Source: Actinostola sp. cb2023
Taxonomy: Eukaryota > Cnidaria > Anthozoa > Actiniaria > Actinostolidae
DNA length: 64,000 nucleotides
Direction: 5' to 3'
NCBI GenBank assembly: GCA_033675265.1
Contig: JAUJYZ010001384.1
Location: 21,001-85,000 of the forward strand
Shown: positions 10,801-21,345 of the stretch, piece after piece
How the letters are laid out: the number at the start of each line of letters is the position of its first letter
Position numbering within the stretch: position 1 is the first letter of the stretch
Notes under the pieces: generated by a model
The model's input: the letters and a program-made list of their open reading frames with translations, nothing else
Database searches by the model: none
Told to the model about the DNA's origin: nothing
Position numbers and translations under genes: made by a program

Positions 10801-13171
10801 ATTGATTTTGCAAGGACGGACCGGTTTCTAGGCATTCGTTGAGCGACGGGGATTTGCAGCTGGCCCGTGCGGAAGCGTCGTACACTATGCGCATCTTGGT
10901 CGTCTCTGCAGACTCTCGTACAACTGCTTTGTGCGGGACATAGAATTCTCTTCCTTCAGCCTTTTCTTCTACTGGTTCCACGATTCCTTGTTCTAGTTGG
11001 TCTCTAATGATGCAATCATATCTTTCCAGATTACCTTGTCTCTTTAGCCTTTTAACCAGGTTGTCAAGTCGCTTGAGACTACCCGCTTCGTGAGTTGGGA
11101 GTGGAGGGTGGTTTCCTTTCCAAGGAAGGCCAGTTTCATACCACCCCTCTGGGCTTCTCGTCAGCTGCTCTTTGAATTCTTGGTACACGACTTGTTGGTC
11201 CCCAGAGTCGAAGTCTTGAAGTCCCAGAACATCTAACTTGCAAAGCTCTTCGTAATCGATGTTGGTGGTTTGCGTTGAGAACATGCTAGAGAGATCCACC
11301 TCCTTGCCAGGTGACATGATGGTCCACCCGAACTTCGTCAGTTCCGCCACAGGCTCTCCCGGCCTGCCGATCTTTGGCTTGCTGTCGGTCTTTATTCTGG
11401 CGTATTCACTTGTGCCTAGGATTAGATGGACAGGCAGCTCAGTTTTCTCGTCTACGTCATCCATCTTTACATCGTGGAGATGAGAGAATTTGGCAATGAT
11501 TTCTTTGTACTTAGGGTTGCTTAGGCTCAATAGCTCTTGTCGATCTACTTTGGTGACTTCCGTTGCTAATTGAAATGTTCCATCAACACTGTGGATTGAC
11601 AGTTCATAAACACTAATAATTTTGTTAGCGGTACTTAACATCATTTCAATTCTCTTATGCTCTTTTCGGCTTGAGCGTATCTTCAGGTGATCTATTAGGG
11701 TCGATGACGCGTATGAACTCCCTGCCCCAGTGTCCAGTAACGCACGACATTTAATCCCATTAACTTCCACTATGACTACAGGGTACGTGACAGTTCCATT
11801 CCCTTCCCCTGTGGCTGTTAACAATCGACCTGGCTCTTTATTAGGTTTGGAATTATCGCAAATAGACGTATGGTGTCGGCGTTGACAGATTCTACATCCG
11901 GTTCGGGATTTACAGTCCACAGCCCTGTGATCTGGTCCGGTACAATTAAAACAGAGTTGTTTTTGGCTCAACTTCCGTTTCCTGTCATCGATCGTGACGC
12001 ACTTCTGACAGTCAACAGATTTGTGGTCAAGCCCTTCGCAATATACACAAACCCTTGGGGGGCGTGGGTCACGTTCCTGTTGTCGAGTGTTGTAATTCCT
12101 CCCACGCTTCATTGGAATTTGTTGGAGCATTGTAGAGGGCGCTTTCTCCCCAATTTTAAGCGGGTTGCGTTCCGTCCACCTTCTAAGGGCATCAACTAAT
12201 TGTGGAAACTCCCACTGTTGCCAATCGTCATCATTACGGAGTAGGTCCCCTCGTACCCCCTCTAGTTTGTCAATTGTTGTTCTCACATAACCATTCACTT
12301 CTTTCAACTTCCCTAAGGTCTCAAGTGACTGTACATTGGTCATGAGCTTTTCGTAAAATTCATGTACTTTGGCAGGGTGAGAGCCGTGAATGGTCGGCAA
12401 AGACATGATATTTTGTACATATGCATTTATGATTTCACTAGTTTTGCCATACCTTGACTTTAGGATATTCCTCGCTCTCTCGTATCCTTCGGTTGTGAAA
12501 GGCAATCCATCTATTGCAACTCTGACCTTGGGCTCAATCGATTCCTTTAAATATGTGAATTTCGTCACTGCAGGAATATCAGCGGTGTGGATCTCAGCTT
12601 CAAATTGGTTCCAAAAGCGTAGCCAGTCGGTGTGTGTGCCGTTAAACTTTGTCATCTCCAGCTTGTGTAACTTAATATTCGGCGTCTTGCTTAATCCCTT
12701 TGTTTGTACGCTACTCTGCTTTGCTCTTTCCTCCTCTATCTTCTTCTCGTAGTGTAGTTTTTGCTCTAACTGGGCCTTGTCAAACTCCAGTTGGTCCTTC
12801 AACTTTATCTCTCTGGCTCGGGCAGCTACCTGGTTTTCGTGATCCTGGCATCTTTCCTTTTCTACTTGGTTTACTTCTCCCATGACCCTCTCGAGTTCTG
12901 TTATTGCGTCCTCAAAGGGGGCCAAATTCTCCTGTGTTTCGGTCGTCCATTCTCGAACAACGTCATACTCAACCTCCTGCTCCAACTTTTTCTCTTGTAT
13001 AGCCACCTTGATTACGTGGACTTCATCTACCTTCTCTCTCAGTGTCTTTTGTTGTCTTTGTAAGGCAGTCAACTTACCATTTGAAAGCGTGATCGCTGTA
13101 CTCTCGTTTGTAAGACGTAAAAGTCCGAGTTTCGTCTTTAAAGCTTTCTCCAGTTGCTCTAACGTCTCCAT
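7877..13171 (-). CDS. BEL/Pao retrotransposon gag-pol polyprotein
   Basis: One uninterrupted frame encodes capsid and replication enzymes of a BEL/Pao retrotransposon. In numbering from the open-frame start at 13228 (a Val/Met inside the LTR), the likely initiator is Met20 at 13171, outside the LTR. I see a coiled-coil N-terminus (20-190), a DUF1759-type gag region (195-345), and three Cys/His knuckles (394-407, 426-439, 445-457). These are followed by an aspartic protease with D-T-G at 499-501, an RT with Y-V-D-D at 905-908 and an RNase-H-like region near 1079-1130. The integrase has an H..H..C..C finger (about 1372-1411) and catalytic D1444, D1507 and E1554. The absence of stops implies a recent or still competent insertion. 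There is no env. Confidence 0.95.
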   Translation of the reverse strand: METLEQLEKALKTKLGLLRLTNESTAITLSNGKLTALQRQQKTLREKVDEVHVIKVAIQEKKLEQEVEYDVVREWTTETQENLAPFEDAITELERVMGEVNQVEKERCQDHENQVAARAREIKLKDQLEFDKAQLEQKLHYEKKIEEERAKQSSVQTKGLSKTPNIKLHKLEMTKFNGTHTDWLRFWNQFEAEIHTADIPAVTKFTYLKESIEPKVRVAIDGLPFTTEGYERARNILKSRYGKTSEIINAYVQNIMSLPTIHGSHPAKVHEFYEKLMTNVQSLETLGKLKEVNGYVRTTIDKLEGVRGDLLRNDDDWQQWEFPQLVDALRRWTERNPLKIGEKAPSTMLQQIPMKRGRNYNTRQQERDPRPPRVCVYCEGLDHKSVDCQKCVTIDDRKRKLSQKQLCFNCTGPDHRAVDCKSRTGCRICQRRHHTSICDNSKPNKEPGRLLTATGEGNGTVTYPVVIVEVNGIKCRALLDTGAGSSYASSTLIDHLKIRSSRKEHKRIEMMLSTANKIISVYELSIHSVDGTFQLATEVTKVDRQELLSLSNPKYKEIIAKFSHLHDVKMDDVDEKTELPVHLILGTSEYARIKTDSKPKIGRPGEPVAELTKFGWTIMSPGKEVDLSSMFSTQTTNIDYEELCKLDVLGLQDFDSGDQQVVYQEFKEQLTRSPEGWYETGLPWKGNHPPLPTHEAGSLKRLDNLVKRLKRQGNLERYDCIIRDQLEQGIVEPVEEKAEGREFYVPHKAVVRESAETTKMRIVYDASARASCKSPSLNECLETGPSLQNQLWSVLVRNRFHPVAIAGDLKQAFLQVRIRKADRDALRFHWLQDLETNRVQVLRFTRALFGLSPSPFLLAGVIKEHLEHSKVTSDSSIIDEIEKSLYVDDLISGGETAEQVAELKQTAIKVFSDAKFELHKWHSNLETLEEEAVTTPTPEQSYAKQQLGVHEGETKLLGVPWDKRNDTLHVNFPTLPAQCTKRGVLEKLAKVYDPLGLASPITLTGKLIYRDICDQKLPWDTTLSPDLNRKLLEWEHGLPESIKVPRNLVKHQEQIQSIQLHAFGDASIKGVSSAVYAVVQQPSGINQGLVASKSRLAKKGLTIPRLELVAGHMSANLVHNVKDALQGQPVSDVYGWLDSTVALYWIQGDGDYKQFVGNRVHKIREKKYIHWRHVRSEENPADLGSRGGQVTESSDLWLKGPSWLSTPEAWPASIVTRSSRETQAEAKVIKEVLAVAVETEDELDGLIQKWNFWKTMRITAWMLRFIENFKAGKRNTRKTGPLTTVETNHATHVWIKRVQSKHEHTDRFQEDKLRLNLQRNNEDEYECRGRIQGDYPIYLPDGDIFSERLVAHAHLQTLHGGVGLTMSHVRATYWIPRLRRLAKRCMKQCNGCKRFQAIAFANPPTGNLPEDRVSRAAPFQVLGVDYAGPIKYRKKNKSEAKAYIALYACSLTRGVYLDLLPSQETEEFLRSLKRLIARRGRPTKIYSDNGKTFVSAAKWLRNIMKNEQLQDWLAQNQIRWQFNVSRAPWWGGQFERMIGLVKQSLHKTTGNSLLTWTELQDVLLDVELALNNRPLSYVEDDVQLPLLTPNTLLFGIPSLILPEEDCSDMEVPDLKRRARYLQKCKDLLWQRWTSEYLRGLRERHNLKHNTKQSIVKVGDVVIIKSDERNRNKWKMGIINELFPGRDGVVRVARLRAGKSYLERPIQHLYPLELSCDRTPAVPGLNSDASVFRPRRDAAVAAGLRIQESAENTEITRNIESMNEH

Positions 13172-13172
13172 T

Positions 13173-13191
13173 GTCCCGTCGGGGGTGCCAC
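13173..13191 (-). promoter_or_regulatory. Candidate primer binding site of the BEL/Pao element
   Basis: Reading the minus strand out of the 5' LTR (...CCGACA), TGGCACCCCCGACGGGAC lies four bases downstream. TGG followed by a GC-rich 15-mer is what a tRNA 3'-end complement looks like. I have not identified the tRNA. Confidence 0.5.
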
Positions 13192-13264
13192 TTATGTCGG
13201 AAACGGTGTCCAACACAAAAATACTCACTCACAAAACTGCTTTATTAAATCCCTCACACTCCAT

Positions 13265-13622
13265 CAGGAGGGGTTAATGGTATCTGTTCTGTGAAATAAC
13301 TGTTCTACCAGTACTTTCCTGGGAAATCTAAAATGAGTTTCGCATTTGATTATTTGTATAAAATTATGAAATATACAGAATATATATTAGGTTATATGGA
13401 TAGGAAATGTTTTTGTTCCTGGGAATTGTTTTATTTTATAAATAGTACCTTATTTAAGTCCTTTTTTTGTTTTGTTTTGTTGTTTTTTTTGGTTAGAAAA
13501 TATTCTCTCTCCTGTGAAAAATTTGTGATATTTTCTCTCCTGGGAATTTTTTTTCTGGGAAGACTTCTGGCTGGGTGAATAGAACAGATGTTATTGTGCC
13601 AGGGGACCACTAACCCCTCCTG
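13265..13622. mobile_element. 358-bp TIR element nested in the LTR
   Basis: Ends are CAGGAGGGGTTA and TAACCCCTCCTG, perfect 12-bp inverted repeats. A further inverted ATCTGTTCT motif lies inside each end. It is flanked by CTCCAT (13259-13264 and 13623-13628). The CAGG ends resemble hAT-type termini. Depending on whether the CA after CTCCAT is counted, the duplication is 6 or 8 bp, and 8 would suit hAT. It has no coding capacity. Confidence 0.85.
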
Positions 13623-13682
13623 CTCCATCACACTGGTTCTTGATTCTATATCTCGATCTGCAACGTGCCTTGTAATCCTATC

Positions 13683-15949
13683 TACGGAAGCCCAGGAGGG
13701 CCACTGGTGGGTTTTCGTTTTTGTTTTCGGTTTTTTGCTTTTCATTTTTCGCTTTTTGCTTTTCATTTTTCGCTTTTTGGTTTTTGTTTTTGTTTTCGGT
13801 TTTTTGCTTTTCATTTTTCGCTTTTTGCTTTTCATTTTTCGCTTTTTGCTTTTCGTTTTTGTTTTTGTTTTTGTTTTCGGTTTTTTGCTTTTCATTTTTC
13901 GCTTTTTGCTTTTCATTTTTCGCTTTTTGCTTTTCGTTTTGGTTTTTGTTTTTGTTTTTGTTTTCGGTTTTTTGCTTTTCACTTTTCGCTTTTTGCTTTT
14001 CGTTTTTGTTTTTGTTTTCGTTTTTTTGCTTTTCATTTTTCGCTTTTTGCTTTTGGTTTTGGTTTTCTTTTTTGATTTGTTTTTTGTTTTCCCTTTTCGT
14101 TATTTTTTGCTTTTCGTTTTTTTTTGCTTTTCGTTTTTTTGTTTATATTTATTTTTTGAAACCCAAAAGACAAAAGCAAAAACCAAAACCGAAAAGACGA
14201 AACCAAAAACCAAAAAGACAAAACCAAAAACCAAAAAGACAAAACCAAAAACCAAAAAGGCAAAAGCAAAAACCAAAAAGGCAAAAACCAAAACCAAGAC
14301 CCTGAGTGGCCCTCCTGCATGGTGCCTTGCGAGCCACGTGATGAACAAACATGGCGGACGGCTTCGAAGTACAAACCCGGGGTACAAACGTTTGCCCAAA
14401 GGACAGAAAGGTATGGACGTGCGTATTATTAATTAAGTTCATATGTAGCTAAACTGTACGTACTAACAATCCCCTATGTTATTTTTAGTTGAAATGTCGG
14501 TAATGGAATCAAGTTTATGGGCAATGAGTTTGATATGAGCATGGATTGACCTCAAACTTGTTCTTTCGTATCGGCTGAAGTAGATGAGTATTAAAGAGCT
14601 TTGAAAATACGGCGAATTTTGGCGAGAATACGGACCGAGGTAGCGTTCGGACGGCTTCGATCAGTTGAAGTTGCTCAAACACACCATCGGGAAATATCAA
14701 ATAATTCGCTTAAAATATTGAGCTTTTATAATTTATAGTATAGACTGCGGATCGACTGCACGAACAAGGTTGAATGAACTATAAATAAGGCTATCATGTT
14801 ACTCTATGACCCCAGGGCATCTGGTCATTGTCAACTTTCACTATTTATATTCTCTGCTGTCCAAGTCTATGCTATAAATTATAAAAGCTCAATATTTTAA
14901 GCGAATTATTTGATATTTCCCGATGGTGTGTTTGAGCAACTTCAACTGATCGAAGCCGTCCGAACGCTACCTCGGTCCGTATTCTCGCCAAAATTCGCCG
15001 TATTTTCAAAGCTCTTTAATACTCATCTACTTCAGCCGATACGAAAGAACAAGTTTGAGGTCAATCCATGCGCATATCAAACTCATTGCCCATAAACTTG
15101 ATGCCATTACCGACATTTCAACTAAAAATAACATAGGGGATTGTTAGTACGTACAGTTTAGCTACATATGAACTTAATTAATAATACGCACGTCCATACC
15201 TTTCTGTCCTTTGGGCAAACGTTTGTACCCCGGGTTTGTACTTCGAAGCCGTCCGCCATGTTTGTTCATCACGTGGCTCGCAAGGCACCATGGACCGGCC
15301 CAGGAGGGCCACTCAGGGTTTTGGTTTTGGTTTTTGCCTTTTTGGTTTTTGCTTTTGCTTTTGCCTTTTTGGTTTTTGGTTTTGTCTTTTTGGTTTTTGG
15401 TTTTGTCTTTTTGGTTTTTGGTTTCGTCTTTTCGGTTTTGGTTTTTGCTTTTGTCTTTTGGGTTTCAAAAAAAAATAAATAAACAAAAAAACGAAAAAAA
15501 AAAAAAAACGAAAAGCAAAAAATAACGAAAAGGGAAAACAAAAAACAAATCAAAAAAGAAAACCAAAACCAAAACCAAAAGCAAAAAGCGAAAAATGAAA
15601 AGCAAAAAAACGAAAACAAAAACAAAAACGAAAAGCAAAAAGCGAAAAGTGAAAAGCAAAAAACCGAAAACAAAAACAAAAACCAAAACCAAAACGAAAA
15701 GCAAAAAGCGAAAAATGAAAAGCAAAAAGCGAAAAATGAAAAGCAAAAAACCGAAAACAAAAACAAAAACAAAAACGAAAAGCAAAAAGCGAAAAATGAA
15801 AAGCAAAAAGCGAAAAATGAAAAGCAAAAAACCGAAAACAAAAACAAAAACCAAAAAGCGAAAAATGAAAAGCAAAAAGCGAAAAATGAAAAGCAAAAAA
15901 CCGAAAACAAAAACGAAAACCCACCAGTGGCCCTCCTTGGGCTTCCGTA
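13683..15949. mobile_element. 2.27-kb giant foldback (palindromic) element
   Basis: The element starts TACGGAAGCCCAGGAGGG and ends in the inverse, CCTTGGGCTTCCGTA. The whole sequence is an inverted repeat with arms of about 1.06 kb (13683-14745) and 1.08 kb (14865-15949) and a 119-bp unique loop. Each arm contains an internal array of T-rich 6-21 bp units (TTTTTGCTTTTCATTTTTCG type), a second array of TTTTTGGTTTTTG type, then about 450 bp of non-repetitive sequence. It is flanked by CCTATC duplications (13677-13682 and 15950-15955). No transposase is encoded. The open frames in the arms are low-complexity artefacts. Confidence 0.92.
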
Positions 15950-16079
15950 CCTATCCCTATCTAATACATGTGTTATTTTAGACTTGTCAATCATGACCTA
16001 TCGCTAATGTAATTGTTTCCCACAAACGCTACACACAAAAACCCTTTGAATTATTTGGGAATTGTGTCAATCAAAAACC

Positions 16080-18685
16080 TACCGCCAGATTCAAATGCTC
16101 TGTAATGATACGCGCGTTTTGATATAAAATACATGTATATTGGATATAATTAAGAGGTGGCAAAATGAAATCTAAAACTCTTTGTTTGGTAATCGTGAAC
16201 ATCATATTGATGCTCTTTATCCCGGTCTGTATGTAGAAGCTACATAGACAAAGAAATTATGGCTCGGAAAGGACGTTTTGAAGGCAATTTCTAATATTTA
16301 CACACAAGATCAATAGTAAACAAAGCACATTTGCAATTCAATAATTTCATCTTGCACAAGCGCATTCAAAAACGTTATCCGCGTGATACTGTGTCCCAAA
16401 AGGAGCAAATGTTCAATGATGTAGGACATAAGTTTGATATGTTTGGTACATGGGAAGCTTTTATGATTCTTTGTAAAATCACAAAATAAAAAATGGGGGT
16501 CACCGATATCGTTCTCGAGATATTAGCCGATGAAAATCGTCTACGTAACATGAGTGACTGGCTGCCATCTTGGACGTGAGGAAAGAGGACTGGACCGAGA
16601 TGATTCGAACCTTGATTTTATGCGCAGAAAAGATGCGCGTGAACAATGCGCGCGAACGTCCTTAAGCATCAAAATCTTTAAAACGTCCTTCATAACACAG
16701 GTATAATAAATAAAGACCACAAGACACTACCACAGTTTCAAGTCTTACAGAAATATTTTTTTTACGATATTCTCAACAAAATCACAGCTTGGGCTTCCTG
16801 TGGTATGATGATACACGGAAGTAGAGCGTCTAGTTGGGGTTTACATGGACGGATTCTTTGTTTAACTGGCCATATAATCATGTCGTAGTATTACGGATAT
16901 AGAAAGTCAAGCAACATATTTTCTTTATTTCGATATAGAACATCTATCTCACTAGCTTTCTTGTGCTTTGCTTATAGTTCATCACGGGCAAATACCAGAA
17001 TAATTATTGTAATCAAAATGATAAGGAAACAGTTGTTGGCACTCCTGTCAGTGAAACTGATGACCAGTAGAAGCTAGTGACTGCTTGGCGGCATCGCGCC
17101 ACATAAATACAGTCAGTTATAGTTATATAGCCTGAGTGTAGGTTGTTGTTTTTAGTGGATGTCTTCACACTCCTCCAAAGACAGCACCTTAACCGAGTAA
17201 ACCCTGTACTAACCTCAGGCGTCCAACAACAAAAATCACTATAAACATGGCCGCTTTTTTCAAGGAAGAAGGCAGACATTTTTTTCACATTACATGATCA
17301 CTGAGTTGAAATAGCTTACGTACTTGCACACATTCTTTAATAAACCTATAAAATCCCTGTGTCAGATCCTTATTTAATTTTGAAAGTAACTTCAAACATT
17401 TGAATGATATTGAAGAGATAATATTCAGTTTGTGATAATTTTTGTAGTTTTGTGTCAATATCAGATCGTGGGTTACTACAGCTAAAGTTGCAACGAATAG
17501 AAACACTATATGTACGAGTTCATGGCTTTAAACCGCGTACTATCATGCTGTTCATAGAAGCTTACAATAAAGAACATTACTTATGATCAAAACCGTAGTT
17601 TTTAGCGACATGAATACATTTATCTTCCGTCTTGATTGAACAGCAACCAATTCCTTTGAAAACTTATGCACTCACCTTTTCTCCTGCACTCAATACTGGC
17701 GTCCTTATAGAGAAGAAAGACTTGCATAGAGCTATAAGTACACACGACCAAAACCAGAATCTTTAAGAAGGTTTTTGTAGTTATTTTGGGCATGATTCAG
17801 TCGACCAACTCCAACTCCGTTCAACGTCAGTTACGCGCCGGAATGGTCATGTGCTGTCTGACGGGTACCTGTCTGACGTGACAAACAGCCTGTATTCCAT
17901 AGCGATCTTTGTGTTTACTGCGCATGCGCTAGTAGACACCATTCTTCGTTTGCAACCACGTGGTATTTGGCGGATTACGGCTGTTCTCAAATTGCAAAAT
18001 ATCATTTCCTTTGCCAAATAAAATAAAAAGCTTATGAGCTTGTAGAGCTATCAAAATAACACCTCTGAGCCAAAATTGAGACAAAATGGAGGACGGACAG
18101 ACAGACAATCAGGAATTCAACCATACCGTTTCTGAACAACCTTTAATAAGCGACCATTTTGTAATTTCTCGTATTTCTGGTTTCTCTAACCATATCAAAA
18201 TCATTGTAACATTTGCCTCCAATTAGTTTTCATGCCCACGATCCCTCTCTGACACTGAATATAAACAAAGTCAAAATCACGTAAAAATTACAACATTTTG
18301 TGACTTTACTCGAAATGTGCGTAAATGACAACATTTTTACCTATGAATTCACAATATATATTAACGTAGCTGAAATATAAGATAGTTTTGAAAGTAACAG
18401 CTTTAAAATTTAATGGGGCAAAATAGATTTAGAAGTGCTCGGTTGTAGCGATTTTCACAAGCCTATGACCTAATTGTTGTCACGGTCAGACGAGATAACT
18501 GTGCTTAAACTCTAATACGTATGCTCCAAGCACATTTTTACCGTGAAAATCGGATTCAGCGATAAATTTCCGTTATTTTGGTAGAAGATTCACGATTAAT
18601 TTCAATGGGGCAAACTTCAAAAAACGATAGGTCTTTCCTGCTTTTGTTGATGGTCTTTTGTGTGTCGGTGGAGGCATTTGGAGAA
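16080..18685. other. No gene recognised
   Basis: About 2.6 kb with no convincing coding sequence. It contains a recurrence of the 5.2-kb dispersed repeat (18075-18195) and a motif shared with 6.63 kb (near 16485). Nothing else can be supported. Confidence 0.4.
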
Positions 18686-18689
18686 AAGT

Positions 18690-19905
18690 TATATATAATA
18701 CACATACCCCCTCCCCTCCGATATATATAATACACATACCCCCTCCCCTCCGATATATATAATACACATACCCCCTCCCTCTGATATATGTAATACACAT
18801 ACCCCCTCCCCTCCGATATATATAATACACATACCCCCTCCCCTCCGATATATGTAATACACATACCCCCTCCCCTCCGATATATATAATAGTCACATGC
18901 TCCCTCCCCTCCGATATATATATTACACATACCCCCTCCCCTCCGATATATATAATAGTCACATATCCCCTCCCCTCCGATATATATATTACACATACCC
19001 CCTCCCCTCCGATATATATAATAGTCACATATCCCCTCCCCTCCGATATATATATTACACATACCCCCTCCCCTTCGATATATATATTACACATACCCCC
19101 TCCCCTCCGATATATATAATAGTCACATATCCGCTCCCCTCCGATATATATATTACACATACCCCCTCCCCTCCGATATATATATTACACATACCCCCTC
19201 CCCTCCCATATATATAATACACATACCCCCTACCCCCTCCCCTACCATATATATAATACACATACCCCCTCCCCTACCATATATATAATACACATACCCC
19301 CTCCCCTCCCATATATATAATACACATACCCCCCTCTCCTCCGATATATATAATAGTCACATACCCCTCCCCTCCGATATATATAATACACATACCCCCC
19401 TCCCCTCCGATATATATAATACACATATCCCCTCCCCTACCATATATATAATACACATACCCCCTCCCCTACCATATATATAATACACATACCCCCTCCC
19501 CTCCGATATATATAATACACATATCCCCTCCCCTACCATATATATATAATACACATACCCCCTCCCCTACCATATATATAATACACATACCCCCTCCCCT
19601 ACCATATATATAATACACATATCCCCTCCCCTACCATATATATAATACACATACCCCCTCCCCTCCCATATATATAATACACATACCCCCTCCCCTCCCA
19701 TATATATAATACACATACCCCCTCCCCTCCCGTATATATAATACACATACCCCCTCCCCTCCCATATATATAATACACATACCCCCTCCCCTACCATATA
19801 TATAATACACATACCCCCTCCCCTACCATATATATAATACACATACCCCCTCCCCTTCCATATATATAATACACATACCCCCTCCCCTCCGATATATATA
19901 ATATT
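18690..19905. repeat. ~30-bp minisatellite (ATACACATACCCCCTCCCCTCC + ATATAT)
   Basis: About 40 tandem copies of a 29-33 base unit combining a TATATATA(A/T)TAC segment with CCCCCTCCCCT(C/A)C. Sub-families differ at AATACAC versus AATAGTCAC and at CCTCCG, CCTACC or CCTCCC. The alternation of AT-only and C-rich stretches gives a strongly strand-asymmetric array. Confidence 0.92.
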
Positions 19906-19981
19906 TAAAATTTAATTAAAAGCGTGACAGAATAAATAATTGAATATTCATAATTAATTAGATAAAAAGTCTAAGAACATC

Positions 19982-20335
19982 TAGGGTGCTTTCCATTTAT
20001 TCGAAAAACCGGTAATTTCGGTTGTGAATTAAATGGTATGGTTAATTTTCTGGAAATTCCAACCGAAAAATGTGGACAACCTTTCGAGGTTGTCCACTAT
20101 TCCGGTTGGAACGAACCAACTGGAAATTTATGAACCATTTGATGGAATCTCGTGGAATCTCTCGGTTCCAGTTCTCTCAGGGTTCCCACAGAATACATTC
20201 CACATCCAAACGGATCAAAGCATTTTAAATGGTAAGCTCCCATTCCATCTGGTTTGCTACGTGAGTGGAAAAGTTCTTACCATTATGCATCGGTCACCCC
20301 AACCGAATCTTTTGAACAAATGGAAAGCACCCCTA
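19982..20335. mobile_element. Probable MITE with GGGTGCTTTCCATTT ends
   Basis: AGGGTGCTTTCCATTTATTCG at the left is mirrored by GAACAAATGGAAAGCACCCC at the right. About 350 bp, non-coding. I see no convincing target duplication. Confidence 0.6.
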
Positions 20336-21345
20336 ATAAGGGGGGACTCAGATCGAAACATAACCTTTTAATCTAGTTTTAATGAGTTATCCATACAATT
20401 TGTGTGCCCAACTCATTTTGGGATTCCTGTGGAATTGAGACAATATGTGATAGGGCAAGCTGCTCCCATGCATTGTCCCCCACCCCTCCCTCCCTACGCC
20501 CCTGCGACGCCTTTATCAATCCTAGTCTATTCCAATTGCTGATTAGTTTACGTTGACTACTGATGAATACTTCCAACTGTTTTTTTCTGCTGTAACAGGA
20601 TCAAGTTAACAAGGGATTTCCACTCTAATGACCTTGCTAACTATACATATTGCACATTCGTGTCTTCACGGTAATCCTATAATTGATACATTATTTTTAA
20701 ATTACTTTGTAAGGGGGGTTGTAAAATAATAATTAAGAGTCCATCACAAATGGCAACTTCAAGCTCCTTTGATCAGAAGTAGGGGTGTCGAATGGCCCCT
20801 GCGAAATTTTGGAAATTTTGCGGGTCTCGAAGTCTCGTTTTCAGTTGCAAAACTGCCGTCTCAAAGTCTGGAATTTTGAAAACAAAGGAAATCAGCGAAA
20901 AACCGTCTCGGGCTCGAAAAATATGCCTTGTCTCGCGGAGTCTGGCAAAGTCAAATATCACCAGACGAACTATAGATTTTTACAACACTAAGGTGCAATC
21001 TCGCACTGATAGTCACTGATTGGCTGGTTTACCGTTGTCAACTTAGAGTGCAGACACTGGTAGAATGGAATCAATCGCGCACTGCACGGAGCCAGCGCGC
21101 GTGCGCTTGAAACAGTTTTCTTTCAAACTGCCGTAATCGTTGTGTACGTGGACTCTTTTACCACGATTTACGTCATCACCGTGGTCAAAATTTGTTGCGG
21201 ACTCACTCGGCTACGACCACGGTAATATCCTGACAGTTTTGAGTTGTATATTAAGTCATGTAATATTACCAGAACGAAACTAAAATAGAAACATTTTAAC
21301 TGATCGTGACCCGACTAAGTCAACTTTGGTCTTAGAATGACGAAG
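20336..21345. other. No gene recognised
   Basis: Contains a short copy of the 5.2-kb dispersed repeat (20405-20440). Open frames around 20785-21019 on both strands show no domain. Otherwise unassigned. Confidence 0.4.

Larger units (their letters stand above)
13195..16024 (-). mobile_element. 5' LTR of the BEL/Pao element, split by two nested insertions
   Basis: Segments 13195-13264, 13629-13682 and 15956-16024 together reproduce the 193-bp 3' LTR. Between them sit a 358-bp TIR element (duplicating CTCCAT) and a 2,267-bp foldback element (duplicating CCTATC). Both target duplications can be read directly by comparison with the intact LTR at 7463-7655. This LTR carries the element's promoter, so the insertions probably affect its transcription. 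Confidence 0.92.

Noticed and set aside
13431..15994. Lys/Thr- and Phe/Ala-rich frames in the foldback element
   Set aside because: They come from the T-rich tandem arrays in the inverted arms and appear mirrored on both strands.
18556..19842. Tyr/Gly/Cys-rich frames on both strands
   Set aside because: Translations of the 30-bp minisatellite.
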